Counted from the stretch's first letter, positions 19,809 through 31,029 are shown. The stretch is 64,000 nucleotides of DNA from Sphaerulina vaccinii (GCA_022570795.1 JAKUDP010000013.1:682001-746000); one strand, 5' to 3'. Program-made: numbers and translations. Notes: a model not told the origin generated them from the letters alone.

Positions 19809-20687
19809 ATGGAGACAGAAGAAGGTATGGCAGCAGTGAGGCCATGTACATGGTGTGCCCGTCCTGGCCTGCAAGTCGATTGTAGAGTATACAAGGTATG
19901 GCATTGACTGAATGTACTGCTACGCATGACTGACATTTTGATGTCGAGATAGGACACTCGGAAAAGCAGATCGTGCGCATATTGCAAAAGACATAACAAG
20001 ACCGCCTGCTGTGCAATCTCTACAGTGGAGCCGGATCCAGTACCTGAGCTTAGCAGAGATGATATGATGCTACTGCAGGAAGTGCTGACTGAAGTCAGAG
20101 ATAAGCGATTGCGCAATGCAAAACGTACGTTTACTCCGGCCCAGACTAGCGATGGCGAGGATGAGGTATTGCGACCTGTTAAGCGTCGGAGGCTGCCTGC
20201 CAGGAGTCCAGCCATCGAGCAAGGCTTCGAAATCTCAGACATCACAGAAGCGGATGGAGACCATGAGCTCGACGTCGATAGTTCTGAGCTTAGCGATGTC
20301 GATTGCGTCTCCGAAGCAGGTGATACGATCACAATCGCAACCAAAAACGACAATGGCTACAGCAATGACGGTGCATCTGCAGACCAGGTCATTGAGGAGG
20401 ACGCGGACGAGGACATTCAGTCGCGGAATAGATCAGAGACCATGATACTAAACAACCAAGAGCCGGCGTCTCATGTGGTGGACACACTGCCCGATCCTGA
20501 GGCGAGAGGACCGAGCAGAGCACAAAGTCAGCTCATATTGAAGGCTGTCGCACATGCCAGAAGCTCGTTCTGGCCTAAGGTGGCTGAGCTGGTCAATTTC
20601 AGTCTCAGTACTGAGGATAAGCTTACAGTGGATGAGATCAAGCAGGCATACGAACGAATTGATGTTCTAAGTAGGGCCTTGGCATAA
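19809..20687 (+). CDS. Cys-cluster, acidic nuclear-type protein
   Basis: Exons 19809-19895 and 19953-20687 join in phase over a 57 bp GTATGG...TAG intron and give 273 residues. The join creates a compact Cys module: RPCTWCARPGLQVDCRVYK and DTRKSRSCAYCKRHNKTACC, a CxxC-C-CxxC-CC pattern typical of fungal Cys-cluster proteins that may bind zinc. Downstream comes a helix, a basic patch (RPVKRRRLPARSP, a likely nuclear signal), a long acidic region and a C-terminal helical segment. The family is probably a lineage-specific DNA- or chromatin-binding protein. The frame is open upstream to an ATG at 19593; I prefer 19809 because METEEG precedes the module directly. Confidence 0.6.
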
Positions 20688-20862
20688 AGCTGCGAGTAAG
20701 ATTTCGTTTCACATCTTCCCCAACCGGAAGATGTGAAGTGCACCGTTGGTATGACAACAGCAAACTGGAAATCGCTTTGCTCGAATTTTGCATCTTCTTG
20801 TTACCAGATACGAGCTTTCAAGAAACGTCCGCACTCAAACCCTCAACAGCGGGACCCCAACG

Positions 20863-21603
20863 ATGGACGAGAGCACGCAGCTCTCGCCGAAGAGAGGTCT
20901 GGACTCCAGTCGCTTCCGGTAAGTGCTCGAGTGAGCTAGCATAAGTTATATGCTAATGATGATCCCAGATCAAACTTCGCCGACTGTCTGAACGTCGTTG
21001 TGGGCGAGAAAGACCACGAGAGAACCTTCGTGGTGCACAAAGACTTGATCTGTCAAAACTCGAGATTTTTCAAACGCGCCACGTCTTCCACACGTTGGAT
21101 CGAGGCACGAAAAAAATGCTGTCAAGCTGCCCGAGCACGAACCGGACTACTTCCAGCTGTACCTCGAGGGAATCTACGATTCCACTGCAAACCTCCTTAT
21201 GCTGAGTGGCGGGCCGGAGAAAGAGACTGTCTTGTGGAGCGATGAGGTGACAAGAGTGGTCCACCAGGTGCTGTCGCGGACATGGGTTCTCGGGGATTAT
21301 CTGATGGACATTGGTTTCAAGAATCGAGTTATGGCAGCGCTGCTGTCCATTCGCAGACGATATTTCGGCGCGGATCTTCTCAGATACATCGCACGAAACA
21401 CTGCTGCGACCTCAGTGCTTCAACAATGGGCGGTGGAAGTTGTCTACAGATGCACCCAAGGAACACCGGTAGAGCTTCAGGATAAGGCGGTCAAGAACAT
21501 CCCTGATTCGATGTTGAGGGCGTTTCTGCGCAGGTCTCTTCGTAACGGCGGGAAAGACAAATCGGAAATGATACCAGCGGACTCCGAGGAATACTTCGAG
21601 TAG
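20863..21603 (+). pseudogene. BTB/POZ-domain protein with a one-base frameshift
   Basis: Exon 1 (20863-20918, MDESTQLSPKRGLDSSRF) joins exon 2 (from 20969) over a 50 bp GTAAGT...CAG intron. Exon 2 opens with the BTB start: DCLNVVVGEKDHERTFVVHK and LICQNSRFFKRA. The frame then continues at IEAR and must slip by one base at the A7 run 21110-21116 to reach VKLPEHEPDYFQLYLEGIYD, the expected next BTB segment. The rest runs to 21603. With six As the frame would be continuous. BTB proteins of this single-domain type are abundant in this fungal class and their role is mostly unknown. It could be a recent pseudogene or an assembly error. Confidence 0.65.
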
Positions 21604-21979
21604 GTGATTTACGCTTGAGCTGATAGAACGGGTCACAATGCTGGTAGCCCAACTGGGGTAAGAAGGCGTGGTCTACTTGTGGCAGAGTGTTTCAAGGATC
21701 GTAGGCGAAAACGACTAGGTGCTGCAGGTGAGACATTGACGCTCACATAGCATACATTCACACAAGGGCTTTGCAGGCAGACGAGATGCACCAGGTCGAC
21801 GAGCAGCCAGGACAAATGTTAGCAGCTGAGATTGGCAACCTGAGAAAGTGTGGCAGGATAGCAGACGACTAAAGTGCTGCGATACGCGTCAGCATCAAGG
21901 ATGCAAGGGCATTCAGGTCAAGTTCAGCACTCAGCGATAAAGCCGAGCATGGTTCATATCACAAAATCACCACATTCAC

Positions 21980-22702
21980 TCAATCCTGCCCTCCAAACCC
22001 TGTCAACCCTCTACTAGCCACACAAAGCCACCTCTCTCCGATCAATCTCCAATCCAACACTCCCACACTATGCAGCACAACCCCATCCATGTACCCCGTA
22101 GTCTCAACATTCATAAACGTCCTCCCGGTACCCTTCTTCATATCGACTTCCGACATCAAGCCCACTATATGCATCTCATAACTATGCTCCATCTGCCTGA
22201 CGCTTTTCAGCTGAGCCAGATGCTGAGTCAAAGTTATGAGCGTGCCAGTAGGTTCGGGACGATAGTCAACGATATGTAGATGGTACTCGCCTGCGGTGGG
22301 CAGGTAGAAATCTCCAGTACGGGACATGTGAGACCAAGCAGGCGACTTGGGATCGAAGTCATTCTCGTTGAATGCGTTCATCATGAGGTGGGTGAGATGT
22401 TCGAAATGGGCCATTGTAGCTGCTGTCTCGTCGTGCCTTGCTTTGGGTGATACGTCGTTCGAGGATTGCGCTTGGTCAATAATATGTAATTCGATGTGGT
22501 CCGCGTCAGTAGCTTCTGGAGCATATTGCTTGGTCGTCGGCCATGGGTATTCTGGGGATTGTGTCGGAGTAGAGCTATTAGAGTCCATCATGGAAGGTCG
22601 AGGTGTATTCTCTTCTTGTTGGCGAGCCTCATTGCACCTGCCGGCAGGTTTTACTGGTTGTCCCAGCTCTAGTCGGCGAGTACTAGCAGTCGTAGAACTC
22701 AT
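21980..22702 (-). CDS. SnoaL/NTF2-like hypothetical protein
   Basis: A single frame of 240 residues from the ATG at 22702. The N-terminal 90 residues are polar and Ser/Thr/Pro-rich, probably disordered. Residues 95-240 look like one alpha-plus-beta domain of the SnoaL/NTF2 type: helix MAHFEHLTHLMMNAFNEND, then WSHMSRTGDFYLPTAGEYHL and strands near the end such as YMDGVVLHSVGVLDW and RWLCVASRGLTGFGG. This assignment is from fold pattern, not from a specific catalytic motif. No signal peptide or membrane segment. Confidence 0.6.
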   Translation of the reverse strand: MSSTTASTRRLELGQPVKPAGRCNEARQQEENTPRPSMMDSNSSTPTQSPEYPWPTTKQYAPEATDADHIELHIIDQAQSSNDVSPKARHDETAATMAHFEHLTHLMMNAFNENDFDPKSPAWSHMSRTGDFYLPTAGEYHLHIVDYRPEPTGTLITLTQHLAQLKSVRQMEHSYEMHIVGLMSEVDMKKGTGRTFMNVETTGYMDGVVLHSVGVLDWRLIGERWLCVASRGLTGFGGQD

Positions 22703-23058
22703 AGGGTTCTGCTAATTTGCTCTCCCAAGCGCCTGACGTCGAGAGGAGCATGTCTGGCAAAGCTTATGTAAGGTATGGTCATCCTGGGCGGCACTTCTGC
22801 GATGTCTCGAGGGGGCAGCCTGCAGGGATCGCGAGTTGGGTTGGCCCTAGCATGCGATTATCTAAGCCGTGCCTTGCAAAGTATGAGAGGCCAACACAGC
22901 CTCACTGCTCGTATCAATACCGAGCATCGTGTTACTCATGTTGCTGTACCGCCAAGCTGCCTGTTGACTCGCGCCAGCTCACTGTGAGACGATTCTGTCA
23001 TCACGCCGGTTGTCTGTCGATGCAGTAGTACATCTCTCCTACTCCCATCATCTTGTAA

Positions 23059-24213
23059 TCATCCTGTGCCATGCATCTGCGCATCCCAATCGTCAAATCC
23101 AGCATGTTCATCGTTGCGATCCACCATATATCGAAATCTTCCATGATCTCTGAACTGCCGTCTCACGTAATTCGGGATGTCGTCGTTATTGTCGATTTTG
23201 TCATACTCTTCTCCTACTCTTCCAAACAGATCCTGCCCATTCTTGACTCTTTCTGCAATAGTCCAAGGGTTGCGATTGTTCTCCGTGTTCCAACCTTGAT
23301 GCGAGAAGCTATGCATTTTCATCTGGAATTCGGCAATCGTTGAGAAGCAAGAACTGCAATGCCAGCCTGCGTTCCACAAAGTTCCCCTGTCCCAGAAGCG
23401 GCGAAAGTATTGGTACGGATAGCTGAGGAATCCAGAACCAAGAAGGCCCATTCGAAGATCGTTGGGTGCGATTGTGTTGGCTACTGAGCCGCCGTAGACT
23501 GTTGCCTGCGGATGTGCCCATTGCTCACCTCGATGGCGGTACTGGAAGGAGTAGTAGAAGAATTGGCTTCGAAGAGTCAGGCGAGCTGGAAAGCTGCAGT
23601 AGCGGAGGAGCAGCAGAGTTTCAGGTCGAAGAAGCTCATCCATGTCGCTCACGATGAGCACATCTCCCTTGTATGGCATTTCCTCACCCTTGAGATCAGG
23701 AAATATTTCATAGAGCATAGAGTTGCGCAGGAAGTCCTCATGATCCCAAGTTCGCATTGAAGTGAGTGGGTCATGTATTTCGCGATAGATGATCTTGGGC
23801 CAGAATTGTCGAAAGCGCTCCCAATTGTCGCGGAGGATGAGAGGCTTTTCGGCGCCTGTGAACGTGGTGGGAGACTCGATGACGACGAAGAAGTCGACGA
23901 ATGGATCCAAAGTATTCAGACGAATCTCGAGCCAATCAAGCTCAGTCGAGAACATGATCAAATCATAAACTTTGCGCTGCTTGCCAAAGGATGTGAAGCC
24001 AACAGACTTGCACACAAAGTCTGCATCGGCGCTATCGAAGCTCGTCGTCTTGTCGATCCCATACTGGCGAGTATTGCTGATGATTTCTGGTGGAAGGTAG
24101 TGATCTCGACGAGAGCTGTGGTCATACACCACAAGGACTGCCAGGATGGTGAGAAGGAGAATGGCAAACAGTGGCAAACGCCGCCGCTTCTGCGACCATG
24201 AGCTAGAGAGCAT
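23059..24213 (-). CDS. Glycosyltransferase family 17, type II membrane protein
   Basis: A single-exon 384-residue protein with a short cytosolic tail and one membrane helix near residues 13-30 (LPLFAILLLTILAVLVVY), the type II layout of Golgi enzymes. Family GT17 motifs follow in order: VYDLIMFSTELDWLEIRLNT, VDFFVVIESPTTFTG, an acidic core DVLIVSDMDELLRPE that carries the metal-binding DxD, and WNAGWHCSSCFSTI with MKMHSFSHQGWN toward the end. Animal relatives add bisecting GlcNAc to N-glycans; the fungal substrate is unknown. Start is the first ATG and fits the anchor. Confidence 0.88.
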   Translation of the reverse strand: MLSSSWSQKRRRLPLFAILLLTILAVLVVYDHSSRRDHYLPPEIISNTRQYGIDKTTSFDSADADFVCKSVGFTSFGKQRKVYDLIMFSTELDWLEIRLNTLDPFVDFFVVIESPTTFTGAEKPLILRDNWERFRQFWPKIIYREIHDPLTSMRTWDHEDFLRNSMLYEIFPDLKGEEMPYKGDVLIVSDMDELLRPETLLLLRYCSFPARLTLRSQFFYYSFQYRHRGEQWAHPQATVYGGSVANTIAPNDLRMGLLGSGFLSYPYQYFRRFWDRGTLWNAGWHCSSCFSTIAEFQMKMHSFSHQGWNTENNRNPWTIAERVKNGQDLFGRVGEEYDKIDNNDDIPNYVRRQFRDHGRFRYMVDRNDEHAGFDDWDAQMHGTG

Positions 24214-25259
24214 GGTCAGTCACGAATCGCACGCATGGCAAAGAAGAAGAAGAAGAAGAAGAGGAGAGCAGAATTGGGTGAAGAGAGTGAAGAGAAGGAT
24301 AGGAGCTGAAGTGCGATTTAGAAGGGTCGCGTCGAATGTCCACGGATCTCGGTTCCTTACATTAGCTTCCAGATTCGGTGGGGCAGGTCGTTGTGGTATA
24401 CGGGACTTGGCCGTAAAGTTGCAGGCCTCATTGCGTGTTCGTCTTCATAGCCTAGCCTGGTAGTGCTGACTGGAGACGGGTCAATACGATGTTTGCCGAA
24501 GTTCAGCCTGAAGGTAGTTGCATTTGTACAGATGCCAAAACAAACAAATGGTATGGAGTTCATCATCAAGCAAGAGCAATTCGGGTTTCATAAATTGCTG
24601 ACAGCGCCTCCGCACGTGTGTCATCCCGCTAGCTGCATGAGTCGTAGTGCAGGCTGCTGAAGAGCTTGTCAGCAGAGCTTAAAACACCTCTCCATGATCA
24701 CATCTTCATCAAATTCGCGCAGAACGTCTTTGCACCGTGATGTTTGCTGCCCTCGTGCATCTTGTCCACAAAGCAGGGGCGACGATGACCAGCAGCTCTT
24801 CGATTTCAGGCTTGCGTACGCGGCACCGACCCCCTGACGCCACGTCCTGCAGTTTCAGCCAATGTGCTTGCAGAAGGGATTGGCAGTTCCGGAATTGCGA
24901 GATGAGGTGAGCGATTTTATCACCACGAAGGCAGCAAGATGCTACTAATGAACACCGTGGAAACGCATCTTAGGGACAGAGAACCTCAACGGGAGGAAGA
25001 AGTGAAGTCGAAAGAGAGAAGCAAGGATTGGAGATGGCGCGCGAAAAGTGTTTCACAAAATATGGCTTAGTAAGCTAAAGTGACTCCACCCTGCCGATGA
25101 GTTTGCGCGAAGCTCTTCTTGTGTCAGCAGTCGTAAGGCACGATCTCGATGTCCGAGAGAGCAGTCTGCTCGTCCGGGTCTTGATGGCGGCAGGCAAATC
25201 CACTAAATTCTGAAAGACTGGCCCACGAAGCCTCATGCATTGGTCACGATCATTCCAAG
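24214..25259. other. Divergent upstream region of the GT17 and CaiB-like genes
   Basis: About 1 kb without a supported gene. It includes the AAG microsatellite next to the GT17 start. Frames at 24146-24569 overlap the start region of the GT17 gene and look like shadows. No conserved regulatory motif could be fixed. Confidence 0.4.
24241..24261. repeat. (AAG)7 microsatellite
   Basis: Seven perfect AAG units lie about 30 bp upstream of the GT17 start codon, in its likely 5' leader. Confidence 0.95.
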
Positions 25260-26846
25260 ATGGCTTCCGACCGGCTTCTCTACGCGTCTGAGGATGTGGA
25301 CACCGATGATGGGACACGTTCTGAACTCTCAGAGCAGACTACAACCAGCTCCAAGACAGCGCCCCAAGACACTTCGTGGCCCGGTATCTCGAATCGTTCA
25401 TCTTATACCACGCGCGACACTATCAAGCATATCTGGGAAGGACTTGGCCTACATGGAGCCGCTTGTGAGAACATCGAACTGCCAGAAGAAGACGAGCTTG
25501 CACTTCCATCATCCTTCAAGATTGGACATCTCGCACAAGCAACAATTGCCTTGTCTGCCTTGGCAGCACGCCTGGTACATGCTCAGACTAATGATGAGCC
25601 AGCTGAGGCTCGAAAGGTGACTGTACCTCTCAGACACGCTGCTGTCGAGTTTGGCTCCGAGCAGCATTATCGTCTCAACGAACAAGCTCCTCAGAGCTCA
25701 TGGGGCCCCATCGGAGGTCTGCACAGGACAGCAGATGGCTATGTTCGAGTACACGACAATTTCGCGAACCATCGGATTGCAGCGTGCAGAGTCCTCGGTC
25801 TTGATCCGGACACAGCGAACAGAAGCGAGGTAGCTGAGAAGATGCTAAAGTGGAAAGCAGTCGACCTCGAGAAGGCCGCTATTGAAGGAAAGGCTGTGAT
25901 CTTTGCACTTCGCTCCTATCGCAGATGGGCCGAACTTCAGTATGACGGGCTCAGGTCTGATCTCCCAGTGACCGTGTTCAAGGAAATGAGGTTGCCATAC
26001 GATCCCCTTGCGTGGAGCACAGCTCATATGGGAAGAGGCACAGATCGCTGTCTGCGTGGACTGCGTGTACTCGAGCTAAGTCGTGTCATTGCCGCACCTG
26101 TTGCTGGAAAGACTCTTGCTGCACATGGCGCAGACGTACTTTGGGTCACTTCGCCCAATCTGCCTTCTCTACCTGCTCTTGATATAGACGTTGGGCGCGG
26201 GAAGCGGACCATACAGCTTGATCTTGACAATACAGAAGATAGGAGGACGCTGCGCAGACTAGTGCAAGATGCAGATGTCTTCATTCAAAGTTATAGGCCA
26301 AGGTCTCTCGCTGCTCGTGGACTTGGGCCTTATGAGCTGAGCTTGGCACGACCTGGGCTCATATACGCAAGTCTATCGGCGTGGCGGGAGTACGGCCGAT
26401 GGCGTGATCATGATCGGTATCCCTCACGAGGCTTTGACAGCATGATCCAGACAGTCTCTGGTATGAACGTCAGTGAAGCAGAGCATTATGGTGACCCAAG
26501 CGTGCCAGCTCGACCGATGCCAGTCCAAGCATTAGATCACGCAGCTGGATACCTTCTCGCGACAGGGATTTCTGCTGCACTCTATAAGCGAGCGACCGAA
26601 GGTGGAAGCTGGGAAGTCAATGTTACGCTGGAGGGTGTGATGAAGTACTTGAGAAGTCTTGGGCAGTATCCTGGACGAGAAGGGTTCAATTGTCAGTCGC
26701 CTGATGCATCGCCGTACCTAGAGTCGAGGACGACTGGCTTTGGTGAGCTTCGTGCTGTGAGGCATTCTGCTAGTATCGAGGGCAAAGAGCCAGGTTAGGA
26801 TACCATGCCAAAGGCATTAGGAAGTGATGAAGCAGAGTGGCTATGA
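25260..26846 (+). CDS. CaiB/BaiF family III CoA-transferase with an internal UAG
   Basis: The frame from the ATG at 25260 matches fungal family III CoA-transferases or racemases: WGPIGGLHRTADGYVRVHDN near residue 145, the core LRGLRVLELSRVIAAPVAGK and LAAHGADVLWVTSP, then LDLDNTEDRRTLRRLVQDAD and FIQSYRPRSLAARGLG, and YASLSAWREYGRW. It would move CoA between carboxylic acids or epimerise acyl-CoA. The frame hits TAG at 26796-26798, but continues in frame as DTMPKALGSDEAEWL to a TGA at 26844-26846, the usual family C terminus, with Trp expected at the TAG. Thus the protein may lose 16 residues, or the UAG may be altered in the mRNA. Confidence 0.85.
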
Positions 26847-27063
26847 TCCCTCAACTGAGTATGAGCTGCGCAGCTGCTTTGCTCTGTTACTTGGACGAGA
26901 TCTGATTCAGTCATCTACTGAGTTTCCGAGTCTTGGCACGTATGTGCAACCACGGGAAGCTCTACACGGGCCGAATTTGCTTCTCGGACACGTACCTCAT
27001 CACAAGGACTAGATTCCTTAACATCAGCATCTTTCCCCACGCCACCCTACCTCATCAGCACAG

Positions 27064-28329
27064 ATGCGCATGATGGGCATGGCTCCGACTGCAGGAGATC
27101 AAGCCAATTGCCACCAAAATAGAGATGAAGTCTTCCGCCTACTCGATCTGCCTACTGAAATGATCGACGCGGTTGCCCTCATGCTTGACAAGCTGAGCCT
27201 TATATCTCTTCAATTGGTCAATAAAGATGTGCAAGCAAAGACTCGCAAGGGCTACCTGCAAATCTGCTTCGAGAAGTTCGAAGTGCTACTATGCGATATC
27301 AGAAGCTTGTGGAGCATATCATTAATTTCCATGCATCCGGAGTTTGGGTCAGCACTTCGGACTCTTGTGCTGCTCGTGGATGAGCTGCCCGATGTTCAGG
27401 AGGATAGTCTCATACTCGCTAACGGCAACTGGGCGAAGTATGCTGAGCTGGAATTTGCAAACGCTTTTGGCCTGGACAGATCTCAGTCTGTAGGCATTGC
27501 GCACGAGTGGGCGTCGCTACGCCATTACAACAACCAGGTCGATGTCGAGAGCAATATGACCTATCTGGAACAAGCTATCGGCCAATTGCAAAAGTACGGA
27601 CGTCTCCGAACTATTAGCATGGAGGAGACAGATGCGCAGTACGACTCTCGCGGTGGACCGACAGCCAAGCTAGTGGCGCAATATCGTCGCTTTGGCATAC
27701 TCGGCTTGCTACCACCTCACCCAATGCATGGAGATCCCGTCACTTATCTGAATCGCCTACTCCGGTCAACGAACTTCGCACCTCAGTCGGTGCGCTTTCG
27801 GTGCAAAGACTGGTCTATCAACATTGGTATGATGTATCTATACCTAGTTGGAGCACAGCCTCGAATCATCAACATCCAGCATCTTGAGCTCAGCGTCTGG
27901 GCAGAAACATCAACGCCTTCCGAACACATCGAGACTTGCATCAAGACAATAACAGGAGGAAGCAACAATTTGAAAACCCTTAAGCTGGTCATCAGAAACT
28001 GGCCTTCTGACCGTGTCTGGGATTACTATCTGACTGGCTATGAAAACAGTGACTTTGACAATGAAGGCCGCATCATCACCTCATTGCTAGCGCAAAGCCT
28101 GCCAAATCTTGAGCGTCTCGAGCTCGTCGCTGGACCATACTTCGAAAGATGCCAGACTCATCTTATGCAAAGATTTGTAGAGTCACACCCACGCCTCAAG
28201 ATCTCAACGTTGGGAATACTTGTTACTAGACTCCGTGGACCATGGTGGCAATGGCCGGTACCATCACACTGGTCGCTTTCAGAGTTGGATCTGAGTGATC
28301 TCTGCGCTCGGTCAGTCCACGAAAGCTAG
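27064..28329 (+). CDS. F-box-like hypothetical protein
   Basis: A single-exon 421-residue protein with an N-terminal F-box-like segment, LLDLPTEMIDAVALMLDKLS followed by LISLQLVNKDVQAKTRKGYL, at about residues 26-66. The C-terminal two thirds carry Leu-rich stretches such as IINIQHLELSVWAE, NLKTLKLVIRNWP and LPNLERLELVAGPY, but no regular repeat. Such proteins are multi-copy in Dothideomycetes and of unknown target. The DUF7587-like and HET pseudogenes follow directly on the same strand. Confidence 0.7.
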   Translation: MRMMGMAPTAGDQANCHQNRDEVFRLLDLPTEMIDAVALMLDKLSLISLQLVNKDVQAKTRKGYLQICFEKFEVLLCDIRSLWSISLISMHPEFGSALRTLVLLVDELPDVQEDSLILANGNWAKYAELEFANAFGLDRSQSVGIAHEWASLRHYNNQVDVESNMTYLEQAIGQLQKYGRLRTISMEETDAQYDSRGGPTAKLVAQYRRFGILGLLPPHPMHGDPVTYLNRLLRSTNFAPQSVRFRCKDWSINIGMMYLYLVGAQPRIINIQHLELSVWAETSTPSEHIETCIKTITGGSNNLKTLKLVIRNWPSDRVWDYYLTGYENSDFDNEGRIITSLLAQSLPNLERLELVAGPYFERCQTHLMQRFVESHPRLKISTLGILVTRLRGPWWQWPVPSHWSLSELDLSDLCARSVHES

Positions 28330-28898
28330 CGACTCCACTGGGTGGTGATCAAGAATGAGCCGATCTAAAATGCCTCGGACTAGGTCGAAGAGCAGTCACC
28401 ACTAAATCGAGTGGCTGTGGCCAATAAAGCCATTGTCAAGTCATGTCGCATGGCATCGATCATGTCTCAGAACAGTCTATCATTAAATTGCTACAGCCTC
28501 CTCTATCCACATCTTCAGACCATCTCAATCGCGATGGACGACTTCCCCTTCAGCCAACACGCCGACTGTGCGAGAGAGACGCGTCTTGGCCATCTTCGAG
28601 ACACTCTCGGCGGGAAAGAGTTTGGCGCACATGTCCTGCCTATTCGAGGACTGTCTTGGTGCATGGTTCCAAGCACCAGATCAACTGTCTTACATTAGGC
28701 TATGGCACTTGTCAAACGGCGCATAGAGCATTTTGTATCTTGGGATATAAGGCTTCGGATGTCCTGCGTACGACGAAGTCCATAGCCGTCACCCCAACTC
28801 ACATATCACACACAGTTCAATCACAAGAATCAAGCCATCGCTTCTCGGTAGAGTAGTTACGAGCACGAATACGAGCACCAAAGCACTCACCCGCAATC

Positions 28899-31029
28899 AT
28901 GTCCACACGCTTGACACCTTCGCCAGCCCCAGCACAATCGACTGCCACCTGGGGCAAGACCCTGATCAAGAAGGTTGAACATGCCTCTAGAAAGGCACCT
29001 CGCTTCTTGTTCGCATGTGGTTTTATCAACGACAGAAACCACAGCGCTGTCGTGACCACCGGAAGCATCACACCACAGTACTTTCTGCATGCCAATATGC
29101 CAGCGAGATTCTACCACATACCACGAGAGACATTCTGCGACCACAACGACGCATTCTTCAGTCAAGCTAAGCCACATTGCTTACCTCATGCGCTCTGGTC
29201 TGGTTGGGAGATCTCACTCCACTCCGCTACTATGGGTGCTGTTGAGTGGTGCGCAGAGGCCGGTTGTTCCATGGCCGATAGGTACGTTGCCGTACTCGAT
29301 ACCAAGCGCTTAGCGGCTGGCAACATCGTGCTTCACGAGGAGGACCTGCATCTTGTAGAGCACATCGGAAAAGCAAAAGATCCAATTAGAGACTACTTCC
29401 TCACTTTCGGAGTAATATTCCAGTCTGCCTTTGCAGTGGTGCCGCTCAGTACGCTCCACAAACAATGTACCTTCGAGAGCCTATTGGGGCTGAATATGCC
29501 GAACCCATCAGGGCTCACCCTGGCCTTAACGGATGTCTTTGCAGATGCTGCAGACTGGCCACAACTTCGTCAAGGGGGACCTGTGAATCGCTTGTCAGGA
29601 AGCCTCGGCCTGGAAGAAGAGATCATGATTGCGAAACAATTTGGCAAGGCTTTCGGGAGTCACTTCGCATTGCCGGTTGCATGAAGGGCCATCTCTGAGC
29701 TTGGTCGACATACGGAGCATCAGATCGACTGGCTGCAAGAGCGAAGCTCACTGAAGTCGCTGGTCGTGGAAGGCTTCAAAGATATGCCAGTCATTCGTCA
29801 AACCTTCAAAGGCCAGTCGATCATGAGAGAGAACAAGCGTCTATTGACAGAGCCTGATGCACGTCGAGGGATGAACTTGTTTCGCACGATTATTAAGAGC
29901 AGACAGCTCAAGTACAAGCATCGTGCAGGTAGCGATGTGCATGACCTTACTGACGACTTCAGTCGCTTCAAGTTAGGCATGCACTTGGGTCTAGACGAAC
30001 CAGACTACGGTGCCCATTCGGTCTTCAGCACTCCGTGTCCGTCCTCGGACGGCTCAGAAGCCTCTGACGAGGACGATGAAGCGATCTGCGATTTCGAAGA
30101 CGTTCCTTTACCTGCAGGCAGGATGGCTGACACCACGAAGCGACAACTTCTACTTGCGCAGAACCGCACTCCACGATATCAATTCAGAGCCTGGAACAAT
30201 ACCGATCACCTCTCTGGCGGCTTCAAAGGCCTGAACAGCACCACCGCCATCACTCCCCGCGCTTATCTGCACAACAAGACCAAGGCAGCAGCAAGTATCT
30301 ATGATCTGACTGCGAATGAGCTCAGTAACATGTGTCGCAGTCACCTGCAAGGACTCGCAGTACCGGGTCACTACTCCCAGCTCTCCTCTTGGGCTTCATC
30401 GCTACAGGTTGCGTTTGACTTCGCACGCGGAAGCCCCGTTAATTGCCACATCAGTGTCATCGATACGCAAGAGCTGGCAGATCAGAATGTCATACTTCAC
30501 GTTCCTTCTCTCAACTTCTTACTAGGAGGTCCAAGCTATGATCACGAGTACCTTGCCCATGGTGTGATTACCGGTCCTGCTCTCAAAGCAGTTCCGCTGC
30601 AAGCGTTCCGGGACGCTGGCATTCACAAGTCCCCATACTATGGTCACAAGCTACTCATGGCATTGGGCAACATGTACACTACACGGATCACCCAGGCCGA
30701 GATCAAAGCTGCTCGTAAAGTTGCTAACTGCTATGGCGACAAGTTTGCTGCAGCAGTCTTCGTTGCAATCATAACGCTCAGACAGCGTAGTTCTGATTTC
30801 TGGATGAAGTGACAAGGAGCTTGAGAAGGATTTGCCGTTGTTCGTGGAAGCAACGAACACATACTCTATTCCTAGTGAGCTATGCGCAGATGCCAGCATT
30901 CTTACTGATATTGTGTACACTATTGGATACGAGAATGTTGAGCAGATGATCAAGATGCTGAGGGCACTTGTTAATTGGAGGCATGGGAAGGGTGCGAGAG
31001 GGAGGGCGAAGGGCTTGCGTGGAGAGTGA
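28899..31029 (+). pseudogene. Two-domain DUF7587-like gene, interrupted (copy A)
   Basis: From the ATG at 28899 the frame runs to a TGA at 29682-29684 and then stays open in the same frame to a stop at 30810-30812. A further coding-like C-terminal segment (VEATNTYSIPSELCAD) continues one frame over to 31029. Both halves are copies of one domain: in the second half TPRYQFRAWNNTDHLSGGF, LNSTTAITPRAYL, SSWASSLQVAFDFARG, HISVIDTQELADQNVILHV and YDHEYLAHGVITGPALKAVP; in the first half a diverged set including VAVLDTKRLAAGNIVLHEED. This resembles the fungal DUF7587 family as I remember it. The paralogue at 44372-46510 aligns straight through the TGA position, so copy A is likely a broken single gene. 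Confidence 0.7.
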
